From Paenibacillus sp. BIHB 4019 (GTDB lineage: Bacteria > Bacillota > Bacilli > Paenibacillales > Paenibacillaceae): DNA of 64,000 nucleotides. Every line of letters begins with the position of its first letter. Position 1 is the first letter of the stretch. Shown one piece after another: positions 18,122-26,536 of this stretch. A program made the position numbers and the translations under genes. A model generated the notes under the pieces. That model was not told the origin of the DNA and did no database searches. It was given only the letters and a program-made list of their open reading frames with translations. The stretch is taken from positions 6,310,501-6,374,500 of the forward strand of contig NZ_CP016808.1 of NCBI RefSeq assembly GCF_002741035.1. Reading direction: 5' to 3'.

Positions 18122-18245
18122 GGCTCCCTCCGCATTCTCTCATATTTGGATAATGGCTATCCTATTCCACTATCTTATGAATAAAGGAGGAAGGTCGGCA
18201 TCAGGCAAAACACCATTTTTCACAGAAAAGTATATTAACCATACA

Positions 18246-18286
18246 AAGGCGCGACGCCTTCGCAAAATGCGAAGGCGTCGCGCCTT
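18246..18286 (-). terminator. terminator of the GH42-ABC operon
   Basis: An 18-bp perfect stem, arms 18246-18263 and 18269-18286, encloses a 5-base loop. It lies between the GH42 stop and gmd. Leftward TTTGTATGG follows, rightward GTTTAC. Confidence 0.85.
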
Positions 18287-18308
18287 GTTTACTTCTCTGT
18301 ATTTTGAG

Positions 18309-20309
18309 TTATCCTGCTTTAATGATTTGCACGCCCCACGGTGCAAGCGTAAGCTGCTCGCCGCTGCCGACCGGACGGCCCTCAAGCAATTCATGTCCCG
18401 CTGCATGCGGATATACGAAGGATACCGGCTCAGCAGAGTAGTTGAAATAGTAGCGCAGCTGCGCTCCCTGCCCATTAACTCCATGCTTTACAATGATCGG
18501 GAAGCTGACCTGCTGATCTTCCCCCCATAGTCCCGCCTCTTGAACGGTGCCCTTCAGCACCTCATGGGCAGAAGCTCCATCCGTCAGGCAGCCCATGTAC
18601 GTTGCCGTACCTTTGCCATAACGGTTGCGGGTAATGGCCGCATATTCGCCCCACTGCGGATGGTCATAATGCGCCAGCACCTCAACTTCGCCGGTAAGCG
18701 GCGTCAGCAGCTCCATCCAGCTCGTAACCGTTCCTGGCGCTGCATCCAGCCCCGCGCCTTTCAGCCCGACATTTTTCGGATCGATAAACAGGCTGTAGCC
18801 GACGCCGCACGCTTTTCCAATAATGCCCGGCTGCTGCGAGGTACGAACTTTAATCCGCTCGTCGGCAAAGCCGCTTTTGAACGAATATACCGCATGCCCG
18901 CCCTGCTCGACAAAAGCATTTAGCCGCTCAAGCGTCGCATCCGGCACGGCGTACAAAGCCGGAACAATGACAACCTTGTAATCACCCAGCTTCTCGCATG
19001 CTGGCGTAATAAAATCGCAGCCGATGTTCATTTTGTACAGCTCGTCATACAGCCAGCGCACAATATCATTGTACAATTTGCCATCCGGCAGCTTGAACCA
19101 CTCCATCGCTGTTAGCGCTTCATTGCTCACCATAACGGCAACGTTGTTTTGCTTGCGCAAATGCACCAGTTCATCGCTCAGGCGGGCAAAATCCCGGCCG
19201 ATCGTCCCTGCTTCGTTATAAACCGGATTAGGCAGAAAATCGTGGCTGAGCAGCCCTTTCCAATACGTCTCAAACGAATTATGGATCGAGTGCCAGTGCC
19301 AATAAGCAACCATATCAGCGCCAGATGCCACATGGCTGAACGCCTGCAGCCGCAGCTGCCCCGGATATGGCGTCCAGTTCGGGAATGCCTGCGCCTGAGT
19401 TTCCAGCACCAAATAGTTGCTGCCCTTCAGCGAACGCGTCATGTCGCCGCCGAATGAAATTTCAATGCCCGTCAGTTCATCCTGTGACGGATGATAGATG
19501 TCTACGCCAGCAATATCGAATGGCACCGCCGCTTCGAAATGGTTGACCGAAGGCTGTACGCCAAAGGAATAACCGCGCCATTCAAAATCGAAGTTTTGCG
19601 TCACGAACTGCCCTGGCTGCTTGTATTCATTAACAAGACCTACCTGCCATGCCAGAAACTCATTAACCAGCCCGCGTTGGAATTTGGCAAATTCTGCGCC
19701 TAAGCTGCCATTGATTGTTCCGACAACGGACGGAAAGTCCTCCCAGCTGTTAATGCGGTTGCTCCAATAATCGAGGCCGAATAGCTCATTGACGCGCTCC
19801 AGCGTCTCGTAAGTATCACGCATATATTTAACGAAGCGCAGCTGGACATTCGGCCCAGCCGTGCCGTAGTGTTTTGTCTCATTGTCCGTCTGATAGCCGA
19901 TAACCGCCGGATGCTTGCTGACGCGCTCGATCAGCTTGCGAATGATCCGCTCAGCGTGGAACAAATACACCGGATGCGTAATGTCCATAATTTGGCGTGC
20001 GCCGTATTTGCCAGGTCCGGCTGCGGTTACAGCAAGCACATCCGGGTGCTCCTTGACCATCCAGGTCGGTATCGCATAGGTTGGCGTTCCTACGATAACA
20101 TGGATACCTGCTTCATGCATCGCATCCAGCACGCGGTCTACCGAGCTGAAATCAAATACGCCATTTTGCGGCTCATGCGTGCTCCAAGTAGATTCGGCAA
20201 TACGGACTACGTTAATGCCCGCTTCCTTCATCATGCGGATATCTTCATTCAGCCTCTCGTAAGGCATATATTCATCATAATAAGCAACGCCGTATAATAA
20301 TTTATCCAT
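18309..20309 (-). CDS. GH42 beta-galactosidase, cytoplasmic
   Basis: A 666-residue family 42 glycoside hydrolase that removes terminal beta-galactose. The general acid is Glu144 in QTDNETKHYG and the nucleophile Glu303 in YLVLETQAQ. The trimerisation domain and C-terminal beta domain follow at the usual length of about 670. No signal peptide is present, so it acts on imported oligosaccharides. The ATG at 20309 shares one base with the stop of the permease gene (TAATG). An in-frame upstream extension of 38 codons lies inside the permease gene and has no ribosome site. It is last in an operon with binding protein and permeases. Confidence 0.9.
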   Translation of the reverse strand: MDKLLYGVAYYDEYMPYERLNEDIRMMKEAGINVVRIAESTWSTHEPQNGVFDFSSVDRVLDAMHEAGIHVIVGTPTYAIPTWMVKEHPDVLAVTAAGPGKYGARQIMDITHPVYLFHAERIIRKLIERVSKHPAVIGYQTDNETKHYGTAGPNVQLRFVKYMRDTYETLERVNELFGLDYWSNRINSWEDFPSVVGTINGSLGAEFAKFQRGLVNEFLAWQVGLVNEYKQPGQFVTQNFDFEWRGYSFGVQPSVNHFEAAVPFDIAGVDIYHPSQDELTGIEISFGGDMTRSLKGSNYLVLETQAQAFPNWTPYPGQLRLQAFSHVASGADMVAYWHWHSIHNSFETYWKGLLSHDFLPNPVYNEAGTIGRDFARLSDELVHLRKQNNVAVMVSNEALTAMEWFKLPDGKLYNDIVRWLYDELYKMNIGCDFITPACEKLGDYKVVIVPALYAVPDATLERLNAFVEQGGHAVYSFKSGFADERIKVRTSQQPGIIGKACGVGYSLFIDPKNVGLKGAGLDAAPGTVTSWMELLTPLTGEVEVLAHYDHPQWGEYAAITRNRYGKGTATYMGCLTDGASAHEVLKGTVQEAGLWGEDQQVSFPIIVKHGVNGQGAQLRYYFNYSAEPVSFVYPHAAGHELLEGRPVGSGEQLTLAPWGVQIIKAG

Positions 20310-21136
20310 TAGCCCTTCACTGCTCCCTCTGTAATGCCCTCCATAATAAAGCGTTGGAAGAAGGCGTAAATAATAATAACCGGAATCGCCGTCAATACAA
20401 GCGAAGCAAGGATGAGTGTCCATTCCTTGTTATATTCGCCAAACAATGTGTTCGTGGACAAAATAAGCGTATAATGATCCGAATCCGTCAGCATCAGCAT
20501 CGGCAGCAGGAAGTCATTCCAGATCCATAGGAAATCGAGAATGGCAATCGTCACCGTAATCGGCAGCAGCAGCGGAAAAATAATCCGGAAAAACGTCTGG
20601 AACTCGCCGCAGCCGTCCATATGAGCCGCTTCCTCCAGCTCGCGCGGAATCGATTTTACGAAACCATGATACAGAAATACGGCCATATTGACGCCTAGTC
20701 CAATGTAGATGAGTGCCAAGCCATAAGTACTGCCCTGTACGGACAAGCCGTTCGCCATCCGGGTAAGCGGAATCATAATCGAGTGAAAGGGCACGAGCAT
20801 TGAAGCAACGAATAGGAAAAAGATGGCCGCGCTTGCCTTGCCTGGTGTCCTAGACAGCTTATAGCCCGCTAGCGCGGCGCAGAACACGATGCCGCCAATG
20901 CCCAGCACCGATACGATTACCGAATTCAGCGTGCTGTTAAGCATATTGATTTTGTGAAAAGCCTGCACGTAGTTGTCAAAGGTCGGCGCAGACGGCAAGG
21001 CCACGAACGATTGAAACATTTCTCCTTGCGTTTTAAACGAGTTGGCAATGGCCATATAAATCGGGAAGAAGGAAATGGCGGCGCCGATCGTAAGAAACAG
21101 CGTAATAAATAACGAGCTTGCGCTTCTGTTTCTCAT
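20309..21136 (-). CDS. carbohydrate ABC transporter permease, MalG type
   Basis: A 275-residue inner-membrane protein with six predicted membrane segments. The EAA loop EEAAHMDGCGEFQTFFRIIFP contacts the ATPase. It is the second transmembrane subunit of the importer, paired with the upstream MalF-type permease whose stop overlaps its ATG by four bases. No ATPase gene is nearby, so a shared MsmX/UgpC-type ATPase encoded elsewhere is expected. Confidence 0.9.
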   Translation of the reverse strand: MRNRSASSLFITLFLTIGAAISFFPIYMAIANSFKTQGEMFQSFVALPSAPTFDNYVQAFHKINMLNSTLNSVIVSVLGIGGIVFCAALAGYKLSRTPGKASAAIFFLFVASMLVPFHSIMIPLTRMANGLSVQGSTYGLALIYIGLGVNMAVFLYHGFVKSIPRELEEAAHMDGCGEFQTFFRIIFPLLLPITVTIAILDFLWIWNDFLLPMLMLTDSDHYTLILSTNTLFGEYNKEWTLILASLVLTAIPVIIIYAFFQRFIMEGITEGAVKG

Positions 21137-22020
21137 GCCTCCACCTCTTTTCTTTTCATGACTGCAATCTGAATGAGTGTGAAAATCAAGACGATAATGA
21201 ATAAAATAACCGATTTCGCGCTGGCATAGCCGTAGCGGAAGTTGTTCGAAAAGGCCTCTTCATAAATATTCATCGTTATAACCTGTGTCGACCGGCCCGG
21301 ACCTCCGCCCGTAAAGCCATACACGACCTCGAACACTTTAAAAGCGCCGTTCAGCGTCAAGAAGAAGCAAATCGTAATCGCATGTGTAATCATCGGCAGC
21401 GTAACCTTCATAAAGCGCTGCAGCGGATTCGCTCCATCGATAATAGCCGCTTCCATCAAGCTTTGCGGTACCCCTTGCAAGCCGGCCAAATAAATAATCA
21501 TCATGTAGCCGACGCCATTCCAGAGCGAGATAACCAAAATCGCATAGAAGGAAAATTTCGGATCGCCCACCCAGGATTGATCCAGGAAGGTGAACATTGT
21601 TTTTTCCGCTAGCTGCGGCAGCACTTGTGTAAACACGAATGTCCACATAAAAGCGCTAATAATAATACTGATCATGTTAGGCATGAAAAATATCGTGCGG
21701 AAAAATCCTTTGCTTTTGCTCCGCGATTCAATGAGAACGGCAAGCAGCAGTGCGATTACATTTTGCAGCACAAGCATATACAGCACATATTTTAATGTGA
21801 ACAGCAGCGAGTGGACAAAATCCGGGTCGTCCTTCAGCGCCTCCACAAAATTGTCGAGACCAATAAATTGATAGTTAGTGTTCAGTCCATTCCAGTCTGT
21901 AAAGCTGTAATACATACCGCCGATAGTCGGAATCAGCAGAAAAATGGCGTACAAAATAAATGCAGGCGCGACGAAGGCCAGCAGCGATACATATCTTTTT
22001 AAAACACCCTTCATTGGCAC
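21133..22020 (-). CDS. carbohydrate ABC transporter permease, MalF type
   Basis: A 295-residue membrane protein with six helices and the EAA motif MEAAIIDGANPLQRFMKVTLP. It forms the translocation pore with the following MalG-type protein. The GTG at 22020 is favoured over the ATG two codons later because an AGGAGG site lies about eleven bases upstream. It belongs to the CUT1 oligosaccharide importer family. Confidence 0.9.
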   Translation of the reverse strand: MPMKGVLKRYVSLLAFVAPAFILYAIFLLIPTIGGMYYSFTDWNGLNTNYQFIGLDNFVEALKDDPDFVHSLLFTLKYVLYMLVLQNVIALLLAVLIESRSKSKGFFRTIFFMPNMISIIISAFMWTFVFTQVLPQLAEKTMFTFLDQSWVGDPKFSFYAILVISLWNGVGYMMIIYLAGLQGVPQSLMEAAIIDGANPLQRFMKVTLPMITHAITICFFLTLNGAFKVFEVVYGFTGGGPGRSTQVITMNIYEEAFSNNFRYGYASAKSVILFIIVLIFTLIQIAVMKRKEVEA

Positions 22021-22113
22021 GGTTGCTCACCCCTCCTAAGATGATGATGGGAAGGCTCTGCAGGGTGGGACGCCTCTCGCTTTATCCCGCCCTGCTCGCC
22101 ATTCCTTCTTTAT

Positions 22114-23409
22114 TTATTTATTGACTTTGTTAAACGATTTCCATGCCTTGTCGAGTGCCGCTATAACACCATCCTGCGACAGTTGTCCAGCGTAATACGA
22201 TTGCAGCGCTTTGCCTGACTCGTCCTTAACCGCTTGCGGGATGGAAGGATCCAAATAAGATTTGCCTTCTTTAACGTAAGTCATGGCATCTTCTACCCAA
22301 GGATAAGTGGTGAACGAATGATTTTTGGCAACCGGATTAAATTTGAGCTCTTCATAAAAAGCATTAGAGTCTTTGTCATCCAGCACGTAGTTGACGAAGT
22401 CCAGTGCCACTTCCTTGTTCGCACTGTTTTTTGATACAACGAGTGAAGTAGATGTACTCAGGTTGATCATCGTTGCATTAGGATCATCATTAATCGGCAG
22501 TGGAGCTACGCCAAAATCCATATCGGCATTTGCTTTTAGAATCGACTCTGCAAACCATGGCCCTTGAATCCACATAGCCGCTTTGCCTGTAGCAAATGCT
22601 GCTGATCCATCGTCGCCGCCTACCTCCATCGCTTTATCCGTACCATTCTGGTTCACCAGATCGATAACTTCGAACATCGCTTTCATTTCGTTGAAGGAGC
22701 CTTCGTCCTTGTTCATTCTTTCCACAAAATCTTTATCTGTCGTATTCGAGATGGCGCCTACTGCCAGCGGCAGGAACAGCTGCGGAATCCATGATTCCTT
22801 GTAGGACAGCAGGAATGGCGTTATTTTATTTTCCTTCAGCTTCGCGATAACCGCTTTCATTTCTGTCAAAGTAGTTGGCGGCGTCAAGCCGAGGTCTTTG
22901 AAAATCTTTTTGTTATATACGTATCCCCATGACAGCGTTTCCATAGGTACGGCAACGATTTTACCGTCTGTTGTCGTAACGGAAGGCTTCACGCTGTCGA
23001 GTAGCTTGTCGACAAATGGCTGTCCCGACAAATCCTCCAAATAGCCTGCTTTGTAAAACGAAGGAATTTCATTGATCGCATGAACAGCGAATACGTCCGG
23101 GGCATCATTGGAAGCCAGTCTTGTTTTCAAAATTTGCGGAGCCGTGTCCGCTGTCGGCATTTCAAGTTGAACCTGAACATCAATGTTTTTCTCTGCTTTT
23201 TCCTTCGCTACAAATTGTGCAATGTATTTATCGTAGCTTTCTTTGAGCCTTGGCTGAGCGATAAACATTTTGAGCTTGACCGTTTTCGCGCCGCCTTCGC
23301 CTGTTTCTTTGCCATTATTGGTTGCTGTACCGCTGTTCGAGCCGCAGCCTGCCAGCAGTGTTGTAATTAGTGCTGCGCTTAGCGCTGATTTCCAAAGCTT
23401 CTTTTTCAT
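22114..23409 (-). CDS. sugar-binding lipoprotein of the ABC importer
   Basis: A 431-residue extracellular solute-binding protein family 1 member. A lipoprotein signal peptide ends at the lipobox LLAGC, giving lipidated Cys22, followed by a Ser/Asn/Gly-rich linker. It should capture an oligosaccharide, presumably galactose-containing in view of the GH42 gene. It is the first gene of a four-gene operon. Its promoter region carries a cre box just downstream of a likely -10 (TACAAT) and a set of TGTCCAA repeats. A GGGAGGT ribosome site fixes the start. Confidence 0.9.
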   Translation of the reverse strand: MKKKLWKSALSAALITTLLAGCGSNSGTATNNGKETGEGGAKTVKLKMFIAQPRLKESYDKYIAQFVAKEKAEKNIDVQVQLEMPTADTAPQILKTRLASNDAPDVFAVHAINEIPSFYKAGYLEDLSGQPFVDKLLDSVKPSVTTTDGKIVAVPMETLSWGYVYNKKIFKDLGLTPPTTLTEMKAVIAKLKENKITPFLLSYKESWIPQLFLPLAVGAISNTTDKDFVERMNKDEGSFNEMKAMFEVIDLVNQNGTDKAMEVGGDDGSAAFATGKAAMWIQGPWFAESILKANADMDFGVAPLPINDDPNATMINLSTSTSLVVSKNSANKEVALDFVNYVLDDKDSNAFYEELKFNPVAKNHSFTTYPWVEDAMTYVKEGKSYLDPSIPQAVKDESGKALQSYYAGQLSQDGVIAALDKAWKSFNKVNK

Positions 23410-23435
23410 CTGTAATGACCTCCCGTAAGCTTGTT

Positions 23436-23449
23436 TGTTTACGCTTTCA
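23436..23449 (-). promoter_or_regulatory. cre box (CcpA site) before the binding-protein gene
   Basis: On the minus strand the sequence is TGAAAGCGTAAACA, matching TGNAANCGNNNNCA at every fixed base. Ten bases of it form an inverted repeat with 23463-23472 (ATGAAAGCGT). It sits 27 bases upstream of the start codon, where bound CcpA would block transcription. Confidence 0.7.
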
Positions 23450-23476
23450 TTGTATCTGATTTATGAAAGCGTTTAA

Positions 23477-23552
23477 TTGGACAGAATTAGACTGTTCACT
23501 TGGACATTTTTAAACCAAGTTAAAGATTGTCCAATCTGTCCAACCTGTCCAC
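23477..23552. promoter_or_regulatory. cluster of five TGTCCA(A) elements
   Basis: Three direct copies with 9-base period (TTGTCCAA 23527, TCTGTCCAA 23535, CCTGTCCAC 23544) and two inverted copies (TTGGACA 23477 and 23500) lie just upstream of the likely promoter of the binding-protein operon. They are good candidates for binding sites of the YesN-type response regulator encoded immediately upstream, or of the AraC protein. A further TTGTCCAA is at 27962. Confidence 0.55.
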
Positions 23553-23561
23553 TTCATCGCA

Positions 23562-24623
23562 TTAATTCTCGCTGCCACGCCGCATTTCCCCTGGGGCAAT
23601 GCCGAAATGCTTTTTAAACACGCGATAAAAATACGTTACATCTTCATAGCCTGCCATTTCCGCAACTGTTTTAATCGGCAATTTTTCATCAAGCAGCCAC
23701 TCCCGCGCCTTATCCATGCGAAGCTGCAAAATATAATCGGTCATATTGCAGCCATATTCCTGCTTAAACGTTTTACTCAAGTACTCCTTGCTAACGAAAA
23801 AAGCGCGAGCTACCTGCTCCAGGGAAATCGGCTCGGCAAATCGCGCCTCCATATACTGCCTAACCTCGTCCAAATTCAGCCGTTTCTTGAATTTCCGCTG
23901 CTGAATCAGCTGCTCCAGCGCTTCCTCATAACGGGCAGTCAGAAAAGCGGCTGCATTCGCGCTTGAGGCGAGCTCCGCCCCGTCTCTGGCGCCATCCATC
24001 GCATTTGCCTCCAATGAATTAGCCAGCAGCAGCTCCTTCAGCATGAGCAGCAGCTCTTGGATAATGCGCTCCAGCAGCTGCGGCTTGCCAGCACCACTGC
24101 TATCCAGCTCTCTTTCCAGCTCCCCGAACAGCTCCTGCATGCCTTCGCGATCCAGCTCATTGAACCGGGCACGCAGCCGCTGCTTCATCGATGTCAGCGA
24201 CAGCAGCCATTCGAGATCCAGCGTCAGCATGCGCCGGCTCTCCGCAGCCGCCGCGATACCCGCTGCGCATCTTGAGAGCACGGCGTTCAGCTCTTTCGGA
24301 TCAATCGGCTTCAGCAAATAATCTACAGCCTGGCAGCGAATCGCATGCTGCATGTATTTGAAGTCATCATAGCCGCTAATGACGACAATTTGGATATGAG
24401 GCAGGCGTTCATGCAGTTCATTCAGCAGCTTCACCCCATCCATGCCCGGCATCCGCATATCGGTAATAATGAGATGCGGCATATGCTTCTCAGCGAGCCG
24501 CAGCGCCTCTTCCCCATCCTCTGCCTCGGCGACAATTTCCATCTCATATTCCGGCCAGCGGCCGAATGTGCGAACGATGTCTCGTCCCCAGCTCTCATCA
24601 TCGACCAGCATTACTTTAATCAT
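23562..24623 (-). CDS. AraC-type response regulator, YesN family
   Basis: A 353-residue regulator. An N-terminal receiver domain (VMLVDDE with Asp8/Asp9, phosphoacceptor Asp55 in LIITDMRMPGMDG) is joined by a helical linker to two C-terminal helix-turn-helix motifs of the AraC type (ISLEQVARAFFVSKEYLSK and IKTVAEMAGYEDVTYFYRVF). It is the partner of the overlapping histidine kinase and should activate the adjacent sugar operon. The ATG at 24623 is chosen because AAGGGGGAG lies seven bases upstream. An extension to 24647 would run into the kinase gene and lacks a site. Confidence 0.9.
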   Translation of the reverse strand: MIKVMLVDDESWGRDIVRTFGRWPEYEMEIVAEAEDGEEALRLAEKHMPHLIITDMRMPGMDGVKLLNELHERLPHIQIVVISGYDDFKYMQHAIRCQAVDYLLKPIDPKELNAVLSRCAAGIAAAAESRRMLTLDLEWLLSLTSMKQRLRARFNELDREGMQELFGELERELDSSGAGKPQLLERIIQELLLMLKELLLANSLEANAMDGARDGAELASSANAAAFLTARYEEALEQLIQQRKFKKRLNLDEVRQYMEARFAEPISLEQVARAFFVSKEYLSKTFKQEYGCNMTDYILQLRMDKAREWLLDEKLPIKTVAEMAGYEDVTYFYRVFKKHFGIAPGEMRRGSEN

Positions 24624-26442
24624 GCAGTTCTCCCCCTTGCATTTCACCAGGAATATGAATGGTTATGCGAGTGCCAACTCCGACTTCACTGTCGATCGCC
24701 AGGCCATACGCTTTGCCAAAATGCATTTGCAGCCTTGAGGCCACATTGCCCAGTCCAATCCGCTCTCCGCGAGTCCAAACCTGTCCATCCGCATAGCTGA
24801 GCCTTTGGCGAACTTCCCTCAGCCGCTCAGCGCCTATCCCTACTCCATTGTCACTGATTGTAATGGTTACTCCTGCGCCTGCTAATGCCCCAACTCCGCC
24901 TTCCGCTTCTGCGATGCTGGCTTGAGCTACCTTTACGCTCAGCTCCCAGCCTCCAGCCTGCGAATCGAGTCCGTGCATAAATGCATTTTCCACGATGGGC
25001 TGCAGCGTCAGCTTCGGAATGCGGCTTTGCAGCAGCCGCTCGTCCACCTCCAAGCTATATTGCAGCCGCGACTGAAAACGCTGCTGCTGGATGACCATGT
25101 AATTGTTCATATGCTCCAGCTCCTGCTTCAGCGTAGCAAGATCATCTGGCTCACGAATGACATAACGGAACATTTCGCTTAGCGAGCGAATCGTTTCATA
25201 GCTTTCAGCAGGCTTTTTGGAAAAGAGCATGCTGCCGATCATTTGCAGCGTATTTTGCAAAAAATGCGGATTGATCTGCGCCTGCAGCGCCTTGAGCTCC
25301 GCTGTCTTTTTTTCCAAATTCATGCTGTATTCGCTCTTAATATGCTCCCTAATTCGATGAGACATATTGTAAAGCTTCGTCTCCAGCAAACCAATTTCAT
25401 CCATGCGTCCACTCAGCGGCTTATCTCCCTGTCTAATAAGGTTCAGCCCTTGCATGGATCGCGCAAGCAGCACAATCGGCGTTGCTGTGCGCCAGGCAAG
25501 CAGCACGGCAATTAAAATAGCAGCGGCAACCGTTATCGTGCCAATCCATATTCCATAATGCATCGTCGCTTGCGCGCTTTGGTTAATCGCGCTCAGTGGA
25601 ATAATTTTAATGAGCTTTAGCTTCATCGGATCAATCGTATTGTAAAATACATATTCGTCCCCCTGCCGCTCATAGCCAGGCTCTGTACCGCCCTTCACGA
25701 TTTTCGCAACCTGCTCGGCCGAAAGGTCGTCGCTGCCCATTTGGTACAAAACTTCCCCATCCGGTCCTGCAATAATCACGGTTTGGTCATTGGCTGGATT
25801 AAGCAGCGACAGCGTCTGGTCGAGAATGGCCCAGCGCACCTCCAGCGTAATGCCGCCAAGAATTTCACGGTTTTCAAACCGGTTAATGCTCCGTATCAGT
25901 TGAAAACGGTCGCCTTCCGGACTGTTTTGAATCATAAAATCCTTGCGCTGATTAAACAGTTCATTATAAGGCGCAGGTACGCGGTCCAGCGTTCTAATTT
26001 GATTCTGAGACGCATTCATCGTGAACAGCTTGCCGCTTCTTTTCAAATAAAGCTCAATGCCCGAAATATAATGATTGCCCGAATAAAAAAGCGAGGCCAT
26101 CGCATCCTCAATGTTGCGCTGTGCCGAAAACTGGCTGGACAGGCCCGATTCCTCCTCGCTGGCAATGTATTCATTCAGGTTCGGGTTAATGAGGACGGAA
26201 TATAAAACGCTGTTCATTTGTGAAAACTGCTCCCCGAGATAAATGCTCGTCCACTTCATATTGGACACATTCGTCCCAATAAGCTCGGTCTCCATCGACT
26301 GGCGGTTATTGTCCACAGCAAGCGCAGTTACCGCTATAATCGGCAGCACCGACACAACAACCATAATGAAAATCAGCTTATTGCGAATGCTGCGCCGGAA
26401 CGGGTGCAAAATCGCCCGATATATTTTAGACAACAGCCTCAT
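24616..26442 (-). CDS. sensor histidine kinase, YesM family
   Basis: A 608-residue membrane kinase. A first membrane helix (KLIFIMVVVSVLPIIAVTAL) is followed by an extracellular sensor region of about 250 residues, a second helix (IWIGTITVAAAILIAVLLAW), a HAMP linker, the His_kinase domain with the phosphoacceptor in QINPHFLQNTLQMIG and a C-terminal ATPase domain (SDNGVGIG, RIGLGNVASRL). Such LytS/YesM kinases commonly sense sugar-bound state outside the cell. It overlaps the response regulator by eight bases. The ATG at 26442 has GGGAGGG seven bases upstream; earlier in-frame starts do not. Confidence 0.9.
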   Translation of the reverse strand: MRLLSKIYRAILHPFRRSIRNKLIFIMVVVSVLPIIAVTALAVDNNRQSMETELIGTNVSNMKWTSIYLGEQFSQMNSVLYSVLINPNLNEYIASEEESGLSSQFSAQRNIEDAMASLFYSGNHYISGIELYLKRSGKLFTMNASQNQIRTLDRVPAPYNELFNQRKDFMIQNSPEGDRFQLIRSINRFENREILGGITLEVRWAILDQTLSLLNPANDQTVIIAGPDGEVLYQMGSDDLSAEQVAKIVKGGTEPGYERQGDEYVFYNTIDPMKLKLIKIIPLSAINQSAQATMHYGIWIGTITVAAAILIAVLLAWRTATPIVLLARSMQGLNLIRQGDKPLSGRMDEIGLLETKLYNMSHRIREHIKSEYSMNLEKKTAELKALQAQINPHFLQNTLQMIGSMLFSKKPAESYETIRSLSEMFRYVIREPDDLATLKQELEHMNNYMVIQQQRFQSRLQYSLEVDERLLQSRIPKLTLQPIVENAFMHGLDSQAGGWELSVKVAQASIAEAEGGVGALAGAGVTITISDNGVGIGAERLREVRQRLSYADGQVWTRGERIGLGNVASRLQMHFGKAYGLAIDSEVGVGTRITIHIPGEMQGGELHD

Positions 26443-26481
26443 TGCTCTTCCCTCCCTGCTTTTTACTTTTAATAACGACAA

Positions 26482-26516
26482 AACAAACGCCATGCTTAAG
26501 CGCAAAGGCGTTTGTT
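26482..26516 (-). terminator. terminator of the GH30 gene
   Basis: AACAAACGCC (26482-26491) pairs with GGCGTTTGTT (26507-26516). Leftward TTTTGTCG follows. It lies between the GH30 stop and the kinase start and should limit read-through. Confidence 0.7.
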
Positions 26517-26536
26517 CATTGATTTTATATTATATA

